This document shows, one piece after another, positions 11,224 to 24,424 of a stretch of DNA of 64,000 bases. The notes under the pieces were generated by a model. The model saw only the letters and a list, made by a program, of their open reading frames with translations, searched no databases and was not told the DNA's origin. The first letter of the stretch is position 1. Each line of letters opens with the position of its first letter. This DNA is from Nyssa sinensis. Lineage: Eukaryota > Streptophyta > Magnoliopsida > Cornales > Nyssaceae. The stretch spans positions 17,239,950 to 17,303,949 of the forward strand of contig CM018052.1 in assembly GCA_008638375.1 (NCBI GenBank). Reading direction: 5' to 3'. The position numbers were made by a program, and so were the translations under genes.

Positions 11224-14035
11224 TGTCACGACCCGAAACCCACCCTATGCGGATTTCGTGTCGCGGGGCCGACCCTAAGGCCGTCCCTACTTTTTCCATT
11301 CCTGTATCATAGTACTAATATGCAAAGTACCAAATTCTTAAAACAATAACAGCGGAAGTTTATCACTACAATAGTCAGCGGAAGTCTTAACATACATCAT
11401 ATGGTTTTATAGTACCAAGTCAAAACTAAACATAACCAGCACCCGTGGGTGGTGAATACATGGGAGAATTAAAACATAGTCTGATACAATTCTTCAAAAT
11501 ATCCTCCTATGCTTCCAGACTCCTATTGGGGTCTTGCGGTGTCATTACCTGAAAATGGGTAAGTAGGGTGGAATGAGCTACAAGAGCCCAGCAAGTAAAT
11601 ACAGATCTCCGACACTGGTATCGAGGATCATAAAAGAATATGAATCCAAGAATAAGAATATGATAGCCAATCATAGAAAAAAATAAGATGCTATAATAGC
11701 CAATGGAAACAATTGTCATGATGGCAAATGAACAGTGGAATCACAATGTGTAATCAGTAGGAATGGCATAACAATGTCCTGGAATTCTCGACGATAATAC
11801 AATAACAAGAAAGTACTGCCAATATAATTGATCACAATAAATCAATAAAGGAATATCTCGCAATACAAGATAATCACAAGAATAATGTAATTCAACAATT
11901 ATAGTTGAGCAATCGTATAAGAGATGCTTTTATTCTATGTCAGGGCTTAGCACGCCCTCGGTCCTTGGGGGCCCGGTTTACCCCCTTCAGTGCATTCCAA
12001 TGTATGGCCACATGTCCGTTCACGGACTCGACCCGAAGGTCTTCAGTGTATTTAAAAGCATCGGATGGATATTGTGACTGAGTACAAATCCAGTATACAT
12101 AAACATTTCATGATCATAAATGATTCCATAGAAGTATATAAAAATGGAATATCATCATTTCAATAGAAATATAACAATAGGCATTTCAAAGCACGGTTCA
12201 ACATGATAACAATAGTACAACAATAAATCAATGTCCACCAGATAGAACAATATCACATTGTGGAGACAATAACATCAGATACGCTCAGGAGTACAAGTTT
12301 GGCAATAAAAGAATGAACTTGGCTTGATAACACCACATGGAAGAGAAAGGGTATCTACTTACCTCTAATGAAATCTTAGCTTAGAAATTCGTGAGTGGGC
12401 CCTTCCCCTTCAAGTTCCCTATATATCAATAAACGTGTTTCAGAATAAGTGTTTATTCATCAATCTTACGTCTCGTCATCTTAAGTATCTCTAATGCCAA
12501 TTTAGACTTCACCATTGAGTCCATAGGGTTCGGAATAATAAAAATTCACTAGTTCTTTAATTTAATCAGAGTCCATTTGACTCACCTATGAAGCAGGGGT
12601 ATTTTGGTCATTTTTACAAGTCGTAACTTTTTGGGACTCCGTCTCGTGAAACGGACCTCACCATTGGACTCAGAGCATCCGAGATAATAAAAATTGACTA
12701 ATCATTTACCTTATTTGGACCTCGTTTGACTCGTAATTAAGGTAGGGTTATTATTGTAAAATTATCATTTCCTTATTGGGCCTTAGTAGAATTACCTATA
12801 ACTTTTAGGGTCAAACTGTAATTATGCAAAGTTACGGTCTGAACCAGTTGGTTCATGACCAGAAACCCTAAACCGGTCTACCTATTTCCTAAACCAACCG
12901 GTTCAGCTCAAAACAGAGAACCGGATTGAGATATTCTCTTATCTACCTTATCCACGTTTTAGATAACCCCAAAAACCCAATTTGATTTACTATGTCCGTG
13001 TCCAAACAAGCCTAATCTCTTTTAATTTTAAAACAAAACGACACAGTGTTGGTACCCGTATAGCAGTCGGTCGGATCTCAACCCGACCCGACCCAGACCC
13101 GGTCTCATCCTGACCCGAAGAAGCCCCCCGTTAATCCGGTCGTCTTCTCCGGTGGGTTTTCTGACCATTATCGCCGGAATAGCTAAATTCTCTACGGATC
13201 TCACTGATTTCACGTCTGTTTTCTACTGTTTTCGTTCCAAATGAAATCTAGGATTTAAAGAAACGTTTGAGGACTAAATTTGGCTCTCCATGTGATCGGT
13301 TTTCCAACACCCATTCCCAGTTTCCGGCGTTGCAGCGGTGAGGGAATAACCGGCCATAGAATGGCCATTTCTTGACCATTTAAACTGATTCAAAGTGTTT
13401 TGAGATCCTGGGGTAATTTCCTATGCAAATTATGGTTCAATTTTCCATTTAGGTTCACCTATTTTAAATCACCATTTCTAACCGAAACCCAGTTTCTTTT
13501 TTTTTCTTTTGTTTTTCCTTCTTTGTTTCAGGTCCTACTGTTCCAGTAATCAATTCTATAATTATACAAAGTAAATTTAAAGAACAAAGGCGCAGTGGTT
13601 TACCTGTTCTCAGGCAACTACTGTACCTCAAATTTCAGCTTTCTCTCTCTATCTCTAAGTCTGATTCTATTTTCTCTCTCTTCAAATTCCTTCTTTATTC
13701 CCTTAACCGACCCTCAGTCGGTGGCCCTTGCCACCTGTAGCTGCGGTGGCAGCATACCCGAGCACCCAAGACACCTCACCCTATTTCTTATATATATATA
13801 TATATATATATATTTACATATATTATTCAATTTACCATATATATGTTTATGGCCGTACACAAATTATATATATATATATATATATTCATGAGATCACTTT
13901 AATACATTATTATGCATACATATTCATGTATACATATCCATTTAATTATGCAACATAAACTTAAAACAGTTCGGGTTTTATTATTGTATCAACTTACCTC
14001 GATATTTGTGCCGTATCCCGGGTCGGGGTATTACA
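11224..14035 (-). repeat. 3' LTR of the chromovirus
   Basis: 2812-bp direct repeat of 18763-21567, about 98-99% identical by eye. It contains TA microsatellites near 13790-13815 and 13866-13884, a CT-rich stretch near 13640-13680, and the conserved ends TGTCACGACC...GGTATTACA on the plus strand. Small open frames inside (for example around 13595-13960) come from the microsatellites and have no protein similarity I recognise. Confidence 0.95.
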
Positions 14036-14055
14036 TCCTTACCCCCTTAAAAATA
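14036..14055 (-). other. Polypurine tract of the chromovirus
   Basis: The minus strand reads aagggggtaaggatg immediately upstream of the 3' LTR start. This purine-rich run is the expected primer for plus-strand DNA synthesis, and its position directly against the LTR supports the boundary at 14035. Confidence 0.8.
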
Positions 14056-14083
14056 AGTTTGTCCCCAAACTTAGCATACACGA

Positions 14084-17000
14084 CTATGAAAATAATTGCG
14101 GATATTTGGCGCGTATGTCATCTTCCCGCTCCCACGTAGCTTCTTCTATCTGATGGTTCCTCCACAGGACCTTGACTAATGGAATAGTCTTGTTCCGTAG
14201 AACCTGATCTCGATGATCCAAAATCTGCACTGGGTGTTCTATATAGCTCAGATCCTCCTGAACATCTAGAGGCTCATGTTCAATTACCTGGTCTTCACTC
14301 TGTACACATTTCCTTAACATTGAAACATGGAATATGTCATGTACATGTGCTAACTCCGGAGGTAAGACAAGTTGGTAGGCTACAGGCCCAATTCTCCCCA
14401 TGATCCTGAATGGTCCAATATACCTTGGCCCTAGCTTCCCTCGTTTGCCAAACCTCACCACTCCCTTCATGGGCGATACTTTCACAAACACGTAATCGCC
14501 CACTGTGAACTGCAACTCTCGTCGGTGGACATTCGCATAGCTTTTCTGTCGACTTTGAGTTGCTAGTAAACGTTGCTTGATCAGTTGTATTTTCCCGGTA
14601 GTCTGTTCTACTATTTCTGGCCCATAGAGTTTCCTTTCACCCACCTCTGTCCAGCACAGTGGTGATCGACACTTCCTGCCGTATAACGCCTCATATGGTG
14701 CCATACCAATACTAACTTGATAGCTATTATTGTATGTGAATTCTACCAAGGGCAACTGATCTTCCCAACTTCCTTTAAAATCTATGATACAGAAACGTAA
14801 CAAGTCTTTTAAAGTCTGTATTGTTCTTTCTGACTGTCCATCAGTCTCAGGATGGTATGCAGTGCTAAAGCTCAGCTCCGTACCCATAGCATTCTGTAGA
14901 CCTCTCCAGAATCTTGACACAAACCGTGGATCTCTATCAGATACAATTGAGACTGGAATTCCATGAAGTCTAACAATCTCTCGGATGTATAATTCGGCTA
15001 GTCGTTGTAAGCTTTGTGTCGTTTTAGTCACCAAGAAATGCGCTGTTTTGGTCAACCTATCCACGATGACCCAAATAGAATCATTCCTTCTTACTGTCTT
15101 GGGTAACCCTGACACAAAGTCCATTGTAATGTGTTCCCATTTCCACTCAGGAATAGGTAGCGACTGCAAAAGTCCTCCCGGCTTCTGGTGCTCTACCTTG
15201 ACCCGCTGGCACTCGACACATTGTAATATGTACTTGGCTATATCCCGCTTCATCCCAGACCACCAATAAGTACCTTTGACATTGTGATACATTTTGGTGC
15301 TCCCTGGATGCAAAGTGAATCTTGAACTGTGTGCCTCATCCAGGATCTCTTTCTTGAGCTCGGGCACGTCGGGTACGCAGATCCTACCCTGGTAGCACAA
15401 CATCCCCTCCTGTACAGTAAACTCGGAGTCAATGCCTGTCTCGACTTCTTGACGAAGCTTAGTCAACTTCTCATCATGAGTTTGCTGCTCTCTGATCTTG
15501 TCCACAATCGATAGACTGATTGTGACGTTGGCACATCTTGCCTCAGAGATGGGCAAAATTACCTCTATTTCCATACTTTCCAAGTCCTTCAGTATCTCTG
15601 TCTGTATTGTTAACAGGCAAGCCATACTTCCTGATGACTTCCTACTCAGAGCATCAGCTACCACATTTGCTTTCCCCGGGTGGTATTGTTTGCTGACCTC
15701 ATAGTCCTTTAACAGTTCCAACCAACGGCGCTGTCTCATATTGAGCTCTTTCTGTGTAAACAGATACTTAAGGCTCTTATGGTCAGTAAAGATCTCACAC
15801 GTGGTTCCATACAAGTAATGCCTCCACATCTTCAAAGCGAAAACAATGGCTGCCAGCTCGAGATCGTGTGTCGGATAGTTCCCCTCGTGGGGTCTCAACT
15901 GTCGTGAAGCATACGCTATCACTTTTCCGTTCTGCATCAACACACACCCCAAGCCTTTGAATGAGGCATCACTATAAATCACAAACCCGTCAGTTCCATC
16001 CGGCACTGTTAATATAGGAGCTGTAACTAGACGTTCCTTCAATTCTTGAAAACTCCTCTCTTGCTCCTCGGTCCAATCAAAAGGAACACCCTTCCTAGTC
16101 AGTTGGGTAATTGGCGTAGCTATCTTGGAGAAGTCTTTCACAAATCTCCTATAGTAGCCTGCTAATCCCATGAAACTTCGCACTTCTGTGACGCTAGTGG
16201 GTTGAGGCCAATTCATGATTGCTTCAATCTTTTTCGAATCGACAGAGATTCCTTCCTTACTGATCACGTGTCCCAGAAATGCTATACTAAGGAGCCAGAA
16301 TTCACACTTCTTCAACTTAGCGTACAATTTCTGCTCCTCTAGCTTCTGTAGAACTCTCCTCAGATGTACCTCGTGTTCTTCCTGGTTCTTAGAATAAACC
16401 AAGATATCATCTATGAACACAATCACGAAGTCATCCAAGTACGGCTTGAATACACGGTTCATCATATCCATAAATGCAGCTGGGGCATTAGTCACCCCAA
16501 ATGGCATAATAAGAAACTCATAATGTCCATACCGTGTTCTAAATGCCGTCTTCTGAATATCAGCGGGCTTGACCTTCAGCTGGTGATAACCGGATCTCAG
16601 GTCAATCTTCGAGAATACTTGAGCCCCCTTCAACTGATCGAACAGATCATCTATTCTAGGCAGTGGATACCTGTTCTTGACGGTAACCTTGTTCAGTTCA
16701 CGATAGTCAATACATAACCTCATGGTTCCATCCTTTTTCTTTACAAACAATACAGGTGCACCCCATGGTGATGAACTAGGTCGTATAAAACCTTTGTCCA
16801 ATAATTCCTGTAACTGGAGCTTCAGCTCTTTTAATTCTGCTGGTGCCATCCTATATGGGGTTTTGGATATTGGTGTAGTGCCTGGCAATATATCAATGCA
16901 AAACTCTATCTCCCTATCTATGGGCATCCCCGGAAGATCATCCAGAAATACCTCGGGAAATTCCCTGGCAATAGGAATCTTCCCTAGTTCAGGCTGCTGT

Positions 17001-17767
17001 GAGTTAACATTTTGGACACTACATAAGAACCCGTGGCATCCCTTGCGAAGCAGATGCCTAGCCTGGATAGAGGAAACAAAGTAGGGTGGTGAAGCCACCC
17101 CTGTCCCTTTAAAATCAACGATCGGAAATCGAGGATTTTGTATGAGAACTCGCTTGGCCTCACAGTCTATCGTGGCGTAGTTGGCGGCCAGCCAGTCCAT
17201 TCCAAGAATAACATCAAACCCACAAATTCCCAATGGTATCAGGTCAGCTAACAAATGTATATCCCCAATCTGTATTGCATAATTCTTATACATGGTATCT
17301 CCCAACAAAGATTTCCCCGATGGTATAGAAACATTCAGTAAATATCCTAAGGGTTCTGTCACTATGTTCAATCTAGCAGCATATGTAGGGGATATAAATG
17401 AATGTGTAGATCCAGTGTCAAATAAAACACGAGCAGGTTGTGAGCAGACTAAAAGAGTACCTGCGACTACAGAGGTTGTAGCCTGCATGTCTCCTGGCAC
17501 GATGGAGAAAACCCGTCCTGCTTGCTGCTGGACGCTTCCTTGTCCACTCCTCTGGATCTGAGATCTAGGTGTTGCTGCTCCAGGTCCCGGCGCTTTAACC
17601 GAAGTAGCACTTGTCGTGGCCTGACCCTTCTTGGGGCAATCCCTCGCAAAATGTCCTTCCTGGCCACAGTAGTAACAAATATTGCTATCCTTGAGGCACT
17701 GGCCTTTATGGACCTTCTCGCAACGGGGGCATTTGATTGCACCCTCTTTAGTGTTGCCCTGTTTCTT
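14084..17767 (-). CDS. pol: Chromovirus pol: zinc knuckle, protease, RT, RNase H, integrase, chromodomain-like tail
   Basis: Uninterrupted frame from just after a TAG at 17770-17768 to a stop at 14084; the first Met is at 17500 (1138 residues from there). Before that Met a CCHC knuckle is visible ([14 protein letters not shown], near 17690-17650). Numbering from Met 17500: protease DTG at 28-30; RT about 240-420 with FIDD at 362-365; RNase H about 505-620 with D511 and D573; integrase zinc finger H724, H731, C761, C764; integrase core D794, D855, E891, giving a D-D35-E spacing. The last ~60 residues resemble a chromodomain, used in this clade to target integration to heterochromatin. All catalytic residues checked are present. 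Normally pol is translated as one polyprotein with gag; here the upstream gag is broken, so expression in frame is doubtful. Confidence 0.95.
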   Translation of the reverse strand, partial: KKQGNTKEGAIKCPRCEKVHKGQCLKDSNICYYCGQEGHFARDCPKKGQATTSATSVKAPGPGAATPRSQIQRSGQGSVQQQAGRVFSIVPGDMQATTSVVAGTLLVCSQPARVLFDTGSTHSFISPTYAARLNIVTEPLGYLLNVSIPSGKSLLGDTMYKNYAIQIGDIHLLADLIPLGICGFDVILGMDWLAANYATIDCEAKRVLIQNPRFPIVDFKGTGVASPPYFVSSIQARHLLRKGCHGFLCSVQNVNSQQPELGKIPIAREFPEVFLDDLPGMPIDREIEFCIDILPGTTPISKTPYRMAPAELKELKLQLQELLDKGFIRPSSSPWGAPVLFVKKKDGTMRLCIDYRELNKVTVKNRYPLPRIDDLFDQLKGAQVFSKIDLRSGYHQLKVKPADIQKTAFRTRYGHYEFLIMPFGVTNAPAAFMDMMNRVFKPYLDDFVIVFIDDILVYSKNQEEHEVHLRRVLQKLEEQKLYAKLKKCEFWLLSIAFLGHVISKEGISVDSKKIEAIMNWPQPTSVTEVRSFMGLAGYYRRFVKDFSKIATPITQLTRKGVPFDWTEEQERSFQELKERLVTAPILTVPDGTDGFVIYSDASFKGLGCVLMQNGKVIAYASRQLRPHEGNYPTHDLELAAIVFALKMWRHYLYGTTCEIFTDHKSLKYLFTQKELNMRQRRWLELLKDYEVSKQYHPGKANVVADALSRKSSGSMACLLTIQTEILKDLESMEIEVILPISEARCANVTISLSIVDKIREQQTHDEKLTKLRQEVETGIDSEFTVQEGMLCYQGRICVPDVPELKKEILDEAHSSRFTLHPGSTKMYHNVKGTYWWSGMKRDIAKYILQCVECQRVKVEHQKPGGLLQSLPIPEWKWEHITMDFVSGLPKTVRRNDSIWVIVDRLTKTAHFLVTKTTQSLQRLAELYIREIVRLHGIPVSIVSDRDPRFVSRFWRGLQNAMGTELSFSTAYHPETDGQSERTIQTLKDLLRFCIIDFKGSWEDQLPLVEFTYNNSYQVSIGMAPYEALYGRKCRSPLCWTEVGERKLYGPEIVEQTTGKIQLIKQRLLATQSRQKSYANVHRRELQFTVGDYVFVKVSPMKGVVRFGKRGKLGPRYIGPFRIMGRIGPVAYQLVLPPELAHVHDIFHVSMLRKCVQSEDQVIEHEPLDVQEDLSYIEHPVQILDHRDQVLRNKTIPLVKVLWRNHQIEEATWEREDDIRAKYPQLFS

Positions 17768-18600
17768 CTAACCGGACCCTGTTGCTTGTGACACAGCTCC
17801 AGGTCTAGTAAATGTGGGTCCGAGTCCGGAAGAAGAAGGCCCTTGCCTCTTATTCTGATTACCTCCCTGTTTCTGATTCCCCCTTCTCTTGGCGAATTCC
17901 TCGCCACTCCTCTCTATGATCCGAGTTGTCTCTACTACATCATCGTAGGTAGCCAGACGATGGGGCACCAATCTATCCTTGATAGACCACCTTAATCCTT
18001 CCTCAAACTTGCGAGCTTTTCGATTCTCATTATTGATAGCCTCTAGGGCAAACCTGGCCAATTCAGTAAATGTGGCCTCGTACTGCTCCACCGTCATATT
18101 CCCCTGATGCAATGTCATGAACTCAGCAACTTTTCGGTTTTGTACTTCTTGGGAAAAGTACTTCTTGTAGAAGATCTCGGTAAACCTCTGCCAGTTCATC
18201 CCTGGTTCTCTGGTCTTCTCATTTATCCACCACTTATGGGCCATTCCTTTGAGCATATACGTGGCATAGGCCACTTTCTGAATGTCAGTACACATCAGGA
18301 TGTCATAAATCCTGTTTATTTCTAACATCCACTCTTCAGCTTTGGTGGCCCCACACGTACCATCAAATATCGGGGGTTTCATTTTCTGAAAACGTTCATA
18401 TAAGTATGCAGGGTCTCGCTCGTTCCCTGACGACCACCTATGTTGCCGCCTATATTGATAGGCTGCTCCTGTTGTTCCAGTTGTACCGGCTGATCTGTAC
18501 CGGCCTGCATCCGTGGCAACGACTCAATGACGCCCTGCATCAACCTCTCCAACTGTTCCAGACGATCCATAGGCAACGGTCCTTGCCTTGTGTTTACCAT
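17768..18600 (-). pseudogene. gag: Chromovirus gag (retrotrans_gag), frameshifted and ending in a TAG
   Basis: Likely start is the Met at 18600 ('MVNTRQGPLPMDRLEQ'). The frame then breaks by a 1-nt shift near 18420-18430: downstream the gag frame is the one that contains 'MKPPIFDG' (18382) and runs to TAG at 17770-17768. The capsid-like domain includes 'KWWINEKTREPGMNWQRF' and 'FMTLHQGNMTVEQYEA', typical of plant Ty3 gag. The TAG lies in the same frame as pol and just upstream of the zinc knuckle. Two lesions (frameshift and stop) make this copy non-autonomous. Stop read-through of the TAG is possible in principle, but the frameshift remains. Confidence 0.9.
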
Positions 18601-18746
18601 GTTTGTAAGAACAACCAATGAAGATAACCAATGAGAGGATCAGTCAATGTGTAAGATAACAATCAAAGCCTATAGAACATAAATGTCAGTTTTATCTAAC
18701 CATTCTAATTCTAGTCCTATCTCCCATGACTCACAGTCGAACCTAT

Positions 18747-18760
18747 GGCTCTGATACCAA
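18747..18760 (-). other. Primer binding site (initiator Met tRNA) of the chromovirus
   Basis: The minus strand reads TGGTATCAGAGCC two bases after the 5' LTR end at 18763. This is the standard plant PBS complementary to the 3' end of initiator methionine tRNA. Confidence 0.93.
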
Positions 18761-18762
18761 GC

Positions 18763-21567
18763 TGTCACGACCCGAAACCCACCCTATGCGGATTTCCTGT
18801 CACGGGGCCGACCCTAAGGCCGTCCCTACTTTTTCCATTCCTGTATCATAGTACTAATATGCAAAGTACCAAATTCTTAAAACAATAACAGCGGAAGTTT
18901 ATCACTACAATAGTCAGCGGAAGTCTTAACATACATCATATGGTTTTACAGTACCAAGTCAAAACTAAACATAACCAGCACCCGTGGGTGGTGAATACAT
19001 GGGAGAATTAAAACATAGTCTGATACAATTCTTCAAAATATCCTCCTATGCTTCCAGACTCCTATTGGGGTCTTGCGGTGTCATTACCTGAAAAGGGGTA
19101 AGTAGGGTGGAATGAGCTACAAGAGCCCAGCAAGTAAATACAGATCTCCGACACTGGTATCGAGGATCATAAAAGAATATGAATCCAAGAATAAGAATAT
19201 GATAGCCAATCATAGAAAAAAATAAGATGCTATAATAGCCAATGGAAACAATTGTCATGATGGCAAATGAACAGTGGAATCACAATGTGTAATCAGTAGG
19301 AATGGCATAACAATGTCCTGGAATTCTCGACGATAATACAATAACAAGAAAGTACTGCCAATATAATTGATCACAATAAATCAATAAAGGAATATCTCGC
19401 AATACAAGATAATCACAAGAATAATGTAATTCAACAATTATAGTTGAGAAATCGTATAAGAGATGCTTTTATTCTATGTCAGGGCTTAGCACGCCCTCGG
19501 TCCTTGGGGGCCCAGTTTACCCCCTTCAGTGCATTCCAATGTATGGCCACATGTCCGTTCACGGACTCGACCCGAAGGTCTTCAGTGTATTTAAAAGCAT
19601 CAGATGGATATTGTGACTGAGCACAAATCCAGTATACATAAACATTTCATGATCATAAATGATTCCATAAAAGTATATAAAAATGGAATATCATCATTTC
19701 AATGGAAATATAACAATAGGCATTTCAAAGCACTGTTCAACATGATAACAATAGTACAACAATAAATCAATGTCCACCAAATAGAACAATATCACATTGT
19801 GGAGACAATAACATCAGATAAGCTCAGGAGTACAAGTTTGGCAATAAAAGAATGAACTTGGCTTGATAACACCACATGGAAGAGAAAGGGTATCTACTTA
19901 CCTCTAATGAAATCTTAGCTTAGAAATTCGTGAGTGGGCCCTTCCCCTTCAAGTTCCCTATATATCAATAAACGTGTTTCAGAATAAATGTTTATTCATC
20001 AATCTTATGTCTCGTCATCTTAAGTATCTCTAATGCCAATTTAGACTTCACCATTGAGTCCATAGGGTTCAGAATAATAAAAATTCACTAGTTCTTTAAT
20101 TTAATCGGAGTCCATTTGACTCACCTATGAAGCAGGGGTATTTTGGTCATTTTTACAAGTCGTAACTTTTCGGGACTCCGTCTCGTGAAACGGACCTCAC
20201 CATTGGATTCAGAGCATCCGAGATAATAAAAATTGACTAATCATTTACCTTATTTGGACCTCGTTTGACTCGTAATTAAGGTAGGGTTATTATTGTAAAA
20301 TTATCATTTCCTTATTGGGCCTTAGTAGAATTACCTATAACTTTCAGGGTCAAACTGTAATTATGCAAAGTTGCGGTCTGAACCAGTTGGTTCATGACCA
20401 GAAACCCTAAACTGGTCTGCCTATTTCCTGAACCAACCGGTTCAGTTCAAAACAGAAAACCGGATTGAGATATTCTCTTATCTACCTTATCCACGTTTTA
20501 GATAACCCCAAAAAACCCAATTTGATTTACTATGTCCGTGTCCAAACAAGCCTAATCTCTTTTAATTTTAAAACAAAACGACACAATGTTGGTACCCGTA
20601 TAGCAGTCGGTCGGATCTCAACCCGACCCGACCCAGACCCGGTCTCATCCTGACCCGAAGAAGCCCCTCGTTAATCCGGTCGTCTTCTCCGGTGGGTTTT
20701 TCGACCATTATCGCCGGAATAGCTAAATTCTCTACGGATCTCACTGATTTCACGTCTGTTTTCTACTGTTTTCGTTCCAAATGAAATCTAGGATTTAAAG
20801 AAACGTTTGAGGACTAAATTTGGCTCTCCATGTGATCAGTTTTCCAACACCCATTCCCAGTTTTCGGCGTTGCACCGGTGAGGGAATAACCGGCCATAGA
20901 ATGGCCATTTCTTGACCATTTAAACTGATTCAAAGTGTTTTGAGATCCTGGGGTAATTTCCTATGCATATTATGGTTCAATTTTCCATTTAGGTTCACCT
21001 ATTTTAAATCACCATTTCTAACCGAAACCCAGTTTCTTTTTTTTTCTTTTGTTTTTCCTTCTTTGTTTCAGGTCCTACTGTTCCAGTAATCAATTCTATA
21101 ATTATACAAAGTAAATTTAAAGAACAAAGGCGCAGTGGTTTACCTGTTCTCAGGCAACTGCTGTACCTCAAATTTCAGCTTTCTCTCTCTATCTCTAAGT
21201 CTGATTCTATTTTCTCTCTCTTCAAATTCCTTCTTTATTCCCTTAACCGACCCTCAGTCGGTGGCTCTTGCCACCTGTAGCTGCGGTGGCAGCATACCCG
21301 AGCACCCAAGACACCTCACCCTATTTCTTATATATATATATATATATATACATATATTATTCAATTTACCATATATATGTTTATGGCCGTACACAAATTA
21401 TATATATATATATATATTCATGAGATCACTTTAATACATTATTATGCATACATATTCATATATACATATCCATTTAATTATGCAACATAAACTTAAAACA
21501 GTTCGGGTTTTATTATTGTATCGACTTACCTCGATATTTGTGTCGTATCCCGGGTCGGGGTATTACA
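18763..21567 (-). repeat. 5' LTR of the chromovirus
   Basis: 2805-bp direct repeat of 11224-14035. On the minus strand it starts TGTAATACC and ends GTGACA. It should carry the promoter (U3) and polyadenylation signals; I did not assign a specific TATA box. It differs from the 3' LTR by scattered transitions, a different TA repeat length near 21330-21350, and a few 1-bp indels. Confidence 0.95.
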
Positions 21568-21572
21568 TTGTA

Positions 21573-22289
21573 CCTGGGTTCGTGGCACACCGTACACTCC
21601 TTACATTGTTCAGTCTCCTTCCAAAATAATATGCAATCGTTTTTGCAAGCATGTATAGGAATATACCCAAGGCCCAAATCTCTTAATATTCTTTTCGCCT
21701 CGTAATATGATTTTGGAAGGGTCTCCCAAGTAGGAAGTGCTGCTTTAATCAATTCAATGGCCATATTAACTGATTTGTTACTCCAACGATTGATGGTCTT
21801 AATATGAAGGAGTTTCACAAGAAATTCCAGTTTCGAAAACTTATCACAACCTGGATATAACGGCTGCCTTGCTTCCCTCAAAAATGACTCAAACGCAGTC
21901 GATGGTCCCGTGTCACTCCTGTGACTCCTCGCCCTAGTTGTAGCCCCCTACAAGTCTGCCAGCATTTGTGGCAAGCCTTCGTAACCAGCCCCAACATTAT
22001 CACTAAAGTCATCATCGTCTTCTTCTTCTTCATCATCAAATACCACTCGTACATCACGACGTTCCCCGTGAAATTCCCAACACGTATACCTCTTGTCCAT
22101 CCTATGTTCGAGTAGGTGCTCTTTGGCCTTATCTATGTGCATATAATCCCTATTATTGCACCTCCTACATGGACATCTTATCCTATTTCTCCCATCTGCA
22201 GATGCACAAGCAAACTCAATAAAATCTTTGATCCCCTTCACATACCCTGGCAAATGCCTACCCCTCAAGTCCATCCAACTCTTATCCAT
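21573..22289 (-). pseudogene. CACTA transposase (TNP2) N-terminus with Transpos_assoc domain, element 1
   Basis: Start at 22289 (MDKSWMDLRG...), the usual N-terminus of the Transpos_assoc domain. It has a CxxCxxC-like cluster (CPCRRCNNRDY) and an acidic stretch (DDEEEEDDDD). An in-frame TAG lies at 21950-21948; the same frame continues through 'LYPGCDKFSKLEFLVKLLHI' and 'EAKRILRDLGLGYIPIHACK' up to 21573, where the gypsy insertion cuts the gene. The homologous segment in element 2 (39029-38310) carries a TAG at the same place. So the stop predates the two copies, or this is a splice site I cannot resolve. Confidence 0.88.
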
Positions 22290-24080
22290 TTTCGTCTACC
22301 TAATACAAGTCAAAAATGATACTCGTTACAAATATGAAACATGAATCCTATCACCTCCAACTTCTCTCTAAAGGGTAAGGTGGTCCTATCCCATTCGTGA
22401 ATGTACAATCTACATTGCAATCAGCAGCAAATCAAATGCTTGATTCCACTTGGACAAAATTTCAGCAACATCTCCCCACGGTTCTCCAAGTATACGAGAT
22501 AGACGTTAGCATGCCTAAATATATACCCAGAGAACAATAGGAGACCGTACTGAAATTTTATCATAGTGAAATATACAAGCATATGCGTTATTGGTTGCAA
22601 TGCAGATTTATACATTCCCGAACTGTCCTCTCTGGACAATTCAAGAATCGATTTTCATACACACGAGCCTAATCATGAATAAATTTCGCGACAAGATTCA
22701 CATGTGATGAAAATGACTCCCGAACGGGGCTAGGCTTACATGAATGCAATTAAAAAATTCATTAGTGTAAGTGCAAACTCTGATTGTCAGACAAAGTTTT
22801 GCTTTAAAAAACCATTAACAATAGCATTGAAAATGCCAATAGAAAACATATTAATCTTGGTTGCTAACAAGTAAAAGCACCTAGCTTTCAATTTTTATCT
22901 ATTAATTAAGGTCATTCATCAAGAATTATTTACTTGGCACCTGACAACAACAACTTAACCAACAAAAGCAAATCAATTGCTACCTGAAACAATTAACTGG
23001 CTTAATAGGTCAGGTGTATCTAGTTGATCTCTCAATCTATAGGACTCAAGAACTTTTATTACTTGGCAGTTAAAACAAAAAAAAAAATTAAAAATTATTG
23101 TTTAGAGAAACTCAAGAGCAAGGGATTAGGGTTCAAGTTGTAGTTCAATGAACACATACATGAAACACAAGAGGGGAAAAAACACAGCCATGAAAAAATA
23201 CATGTTGAATGAACACATACATGAAAAAAGGTCCAAATGCACTCATATGTCTAGATTTCAATGAATTTTTTTACTAAAATCCTACAAAACACTAAAGCAA
23301 GATATTTAACATATGTCATATTTAAAATAAAACAAATATGATAATTTTTGAGTCAATTCAGCCAAGATGGGAGGAGGTCCTTGAAAGGATTATGGTAAAG
23401 GTAATTTTGTGGGCAAAGACAAGTGAAGTGGTGAAGGAGCTGTGAATTTGGTATTCAAATTTCAACCAATTTTAGGTGTTATATAATTTATTTAAACAAG
23501 ACTGGTAAGCAATGATACTTGTGTACCGAACCTTTGATGATGTAATTATTTTGTATAGCTTGTACATTGTTGGTTATATTAATAATACTGTTTTAACTAA
23601 TAAAAAAAAAAGACCAGGGTGGAAAACATCAACCAAATATCGTACTGAAGTTTATGATTATAGTTATTATGACATGGTACATTTTTTTCTTCTAAATTGT
23701 TTGTAAATCTCTGTATGATTGCCAAACTGTTCATACCATCCAAAATATGAAATCAAATAAGTTCAGAACATGTGGCTTAAACCAAACAAAACCCAACACC
23801 AACTACTATGACTGAAAGGGAAAAAAAAAATCTAATAGGTTTACAAAGATGATTAGATACCCAGAAAATCATATATTATAAAAATAACATGCATTTACAA
23901 ATGAAAATACATTACATTAATTTAGATATGATAAACACACAGCTTTACAAAGATATCAGTTTCCTTGGAAAATTAGACAATAAAAACGCAAAATGAAATA
24001 CAGATCAGAGAAAAATAATAACCAACCCAGCCAATACAAATATAATTTTCCAAAATAAAAAAGAAGAAAATATAAAAATA
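22290..24080. other. 5' leader and non-coding part of CACTA element 1
   Basis: About 1.8 kb with no supported gene. 22290-22745 is clearly homologous to 39030-39485 of element 2 (upstream of the transposase start), then the two elements diverge. The rest is AT-rich unique-looking sequence with short homopolymers. It probably holds the transposase promoter, but I see no decisive signal. Confidence 0.6.
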
Positions 24081-24087
24081 AGCCATA

Positions 24088-24199
24088 TCAAAAGGTACCG
24101 GGAGACAGTGGAAGCGGCGGTGCAGTGAACGGGAGGCTGTGGAAGCGGTGGCACGGTGAACTGGTGGTGGTGGAAGCGGCGGCGCGGATTCTACAACTT

Positions 24200-24230
<31 letters not shown>

Positions 24231-24316
24231 CTAGAGAGAAAGAGAGATCAGATCGCGCACTGTGAGAGAGAGGCAAACGAGAGGCGGTGGAAGCGGCGGC
24301 GGGGGTTCTAGGAGCT

Positions 24317-24364
<48 letters not shown>

Positions 24365-24400
24365 TAGAGAGAGAGAGATCAGATCACGCACTGTGAGAGG
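24088..24400. repeat. Duplicated GA-microsatellite block near the right end of CACTA element 1
   Basis: Two related ~140-bp blocks: each has a ggtggaagcggcggc-like GC-rich part, a (GA)n run (about 24200-24222 and 24320-24361), and 'gagatcagatc' followed by 'gcactgtgagag'. The GA tract length differs between the two copies. It lies just inside the subterminal repeats. Confidence 0.75.
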
Positions 24401-24424
24401 GGGAACTGATTTTATAAGACTATT

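Larger units (their letters stand above)
11224..21567 (-). mobile_element. Ty3/gypsy chromovirus (Tekay/Del-like), full-length, 10.3 kb
   Basis: Complete LTR retrotransposon in minus orientation: 5' LTR 18763-21567, primer binding site for initiator Met tRNA, broken gag, pol with protease, RT, RNase H, integrase and chromodomain-like tail, polypurine tract, and 3' LTR 11224-14035. LTRs begin TGTAATACC and end GTGACA on the minus strand. Long LTRs (2.8 kb), the iMet primer and the C-terminal chromodomain-like segment '[11 protein letters not shown]...EEATWE' point to the Tekay/Del lineage (family knowledge). By eye the two LTRs differ at about 40 positions in 2.8 kb, mostly transitions, so the insertion is recent relative to its surroundings. 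The broken gag means this copy could move only with gag supplied in trans. Confidence 0.95.
11219..21572. other. Target-site duplication (ttgta) flanking the chromovirus
   Basis: The pentamer ttgta occurs at 11219-11223 directly before the left LTR (TGTCACG...) and at 21568-21572 directly after the right LTR (...GTATTACA). A perfect 5-bp duplication is what Ty3/gypsy integrase leaves. It fixes both element boundaries and shows the insertion is intact end to end. Removing the insert joins two TNP2 segments that are contiguous in CACTA element 2 (38330 region). Confidence 0.97.

Noticed and set aside
13595..13960. Open frames in the chromovirus 3' LTR, and their twins at 21135-21434
   Set aside because: They are created by TA/CT microsatellites and are present in both LTRs.
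14784..17561. Plus-strand open frames opposite pol
   Set aside because: They are shadows of the pol reading frame with no recognisable domain.
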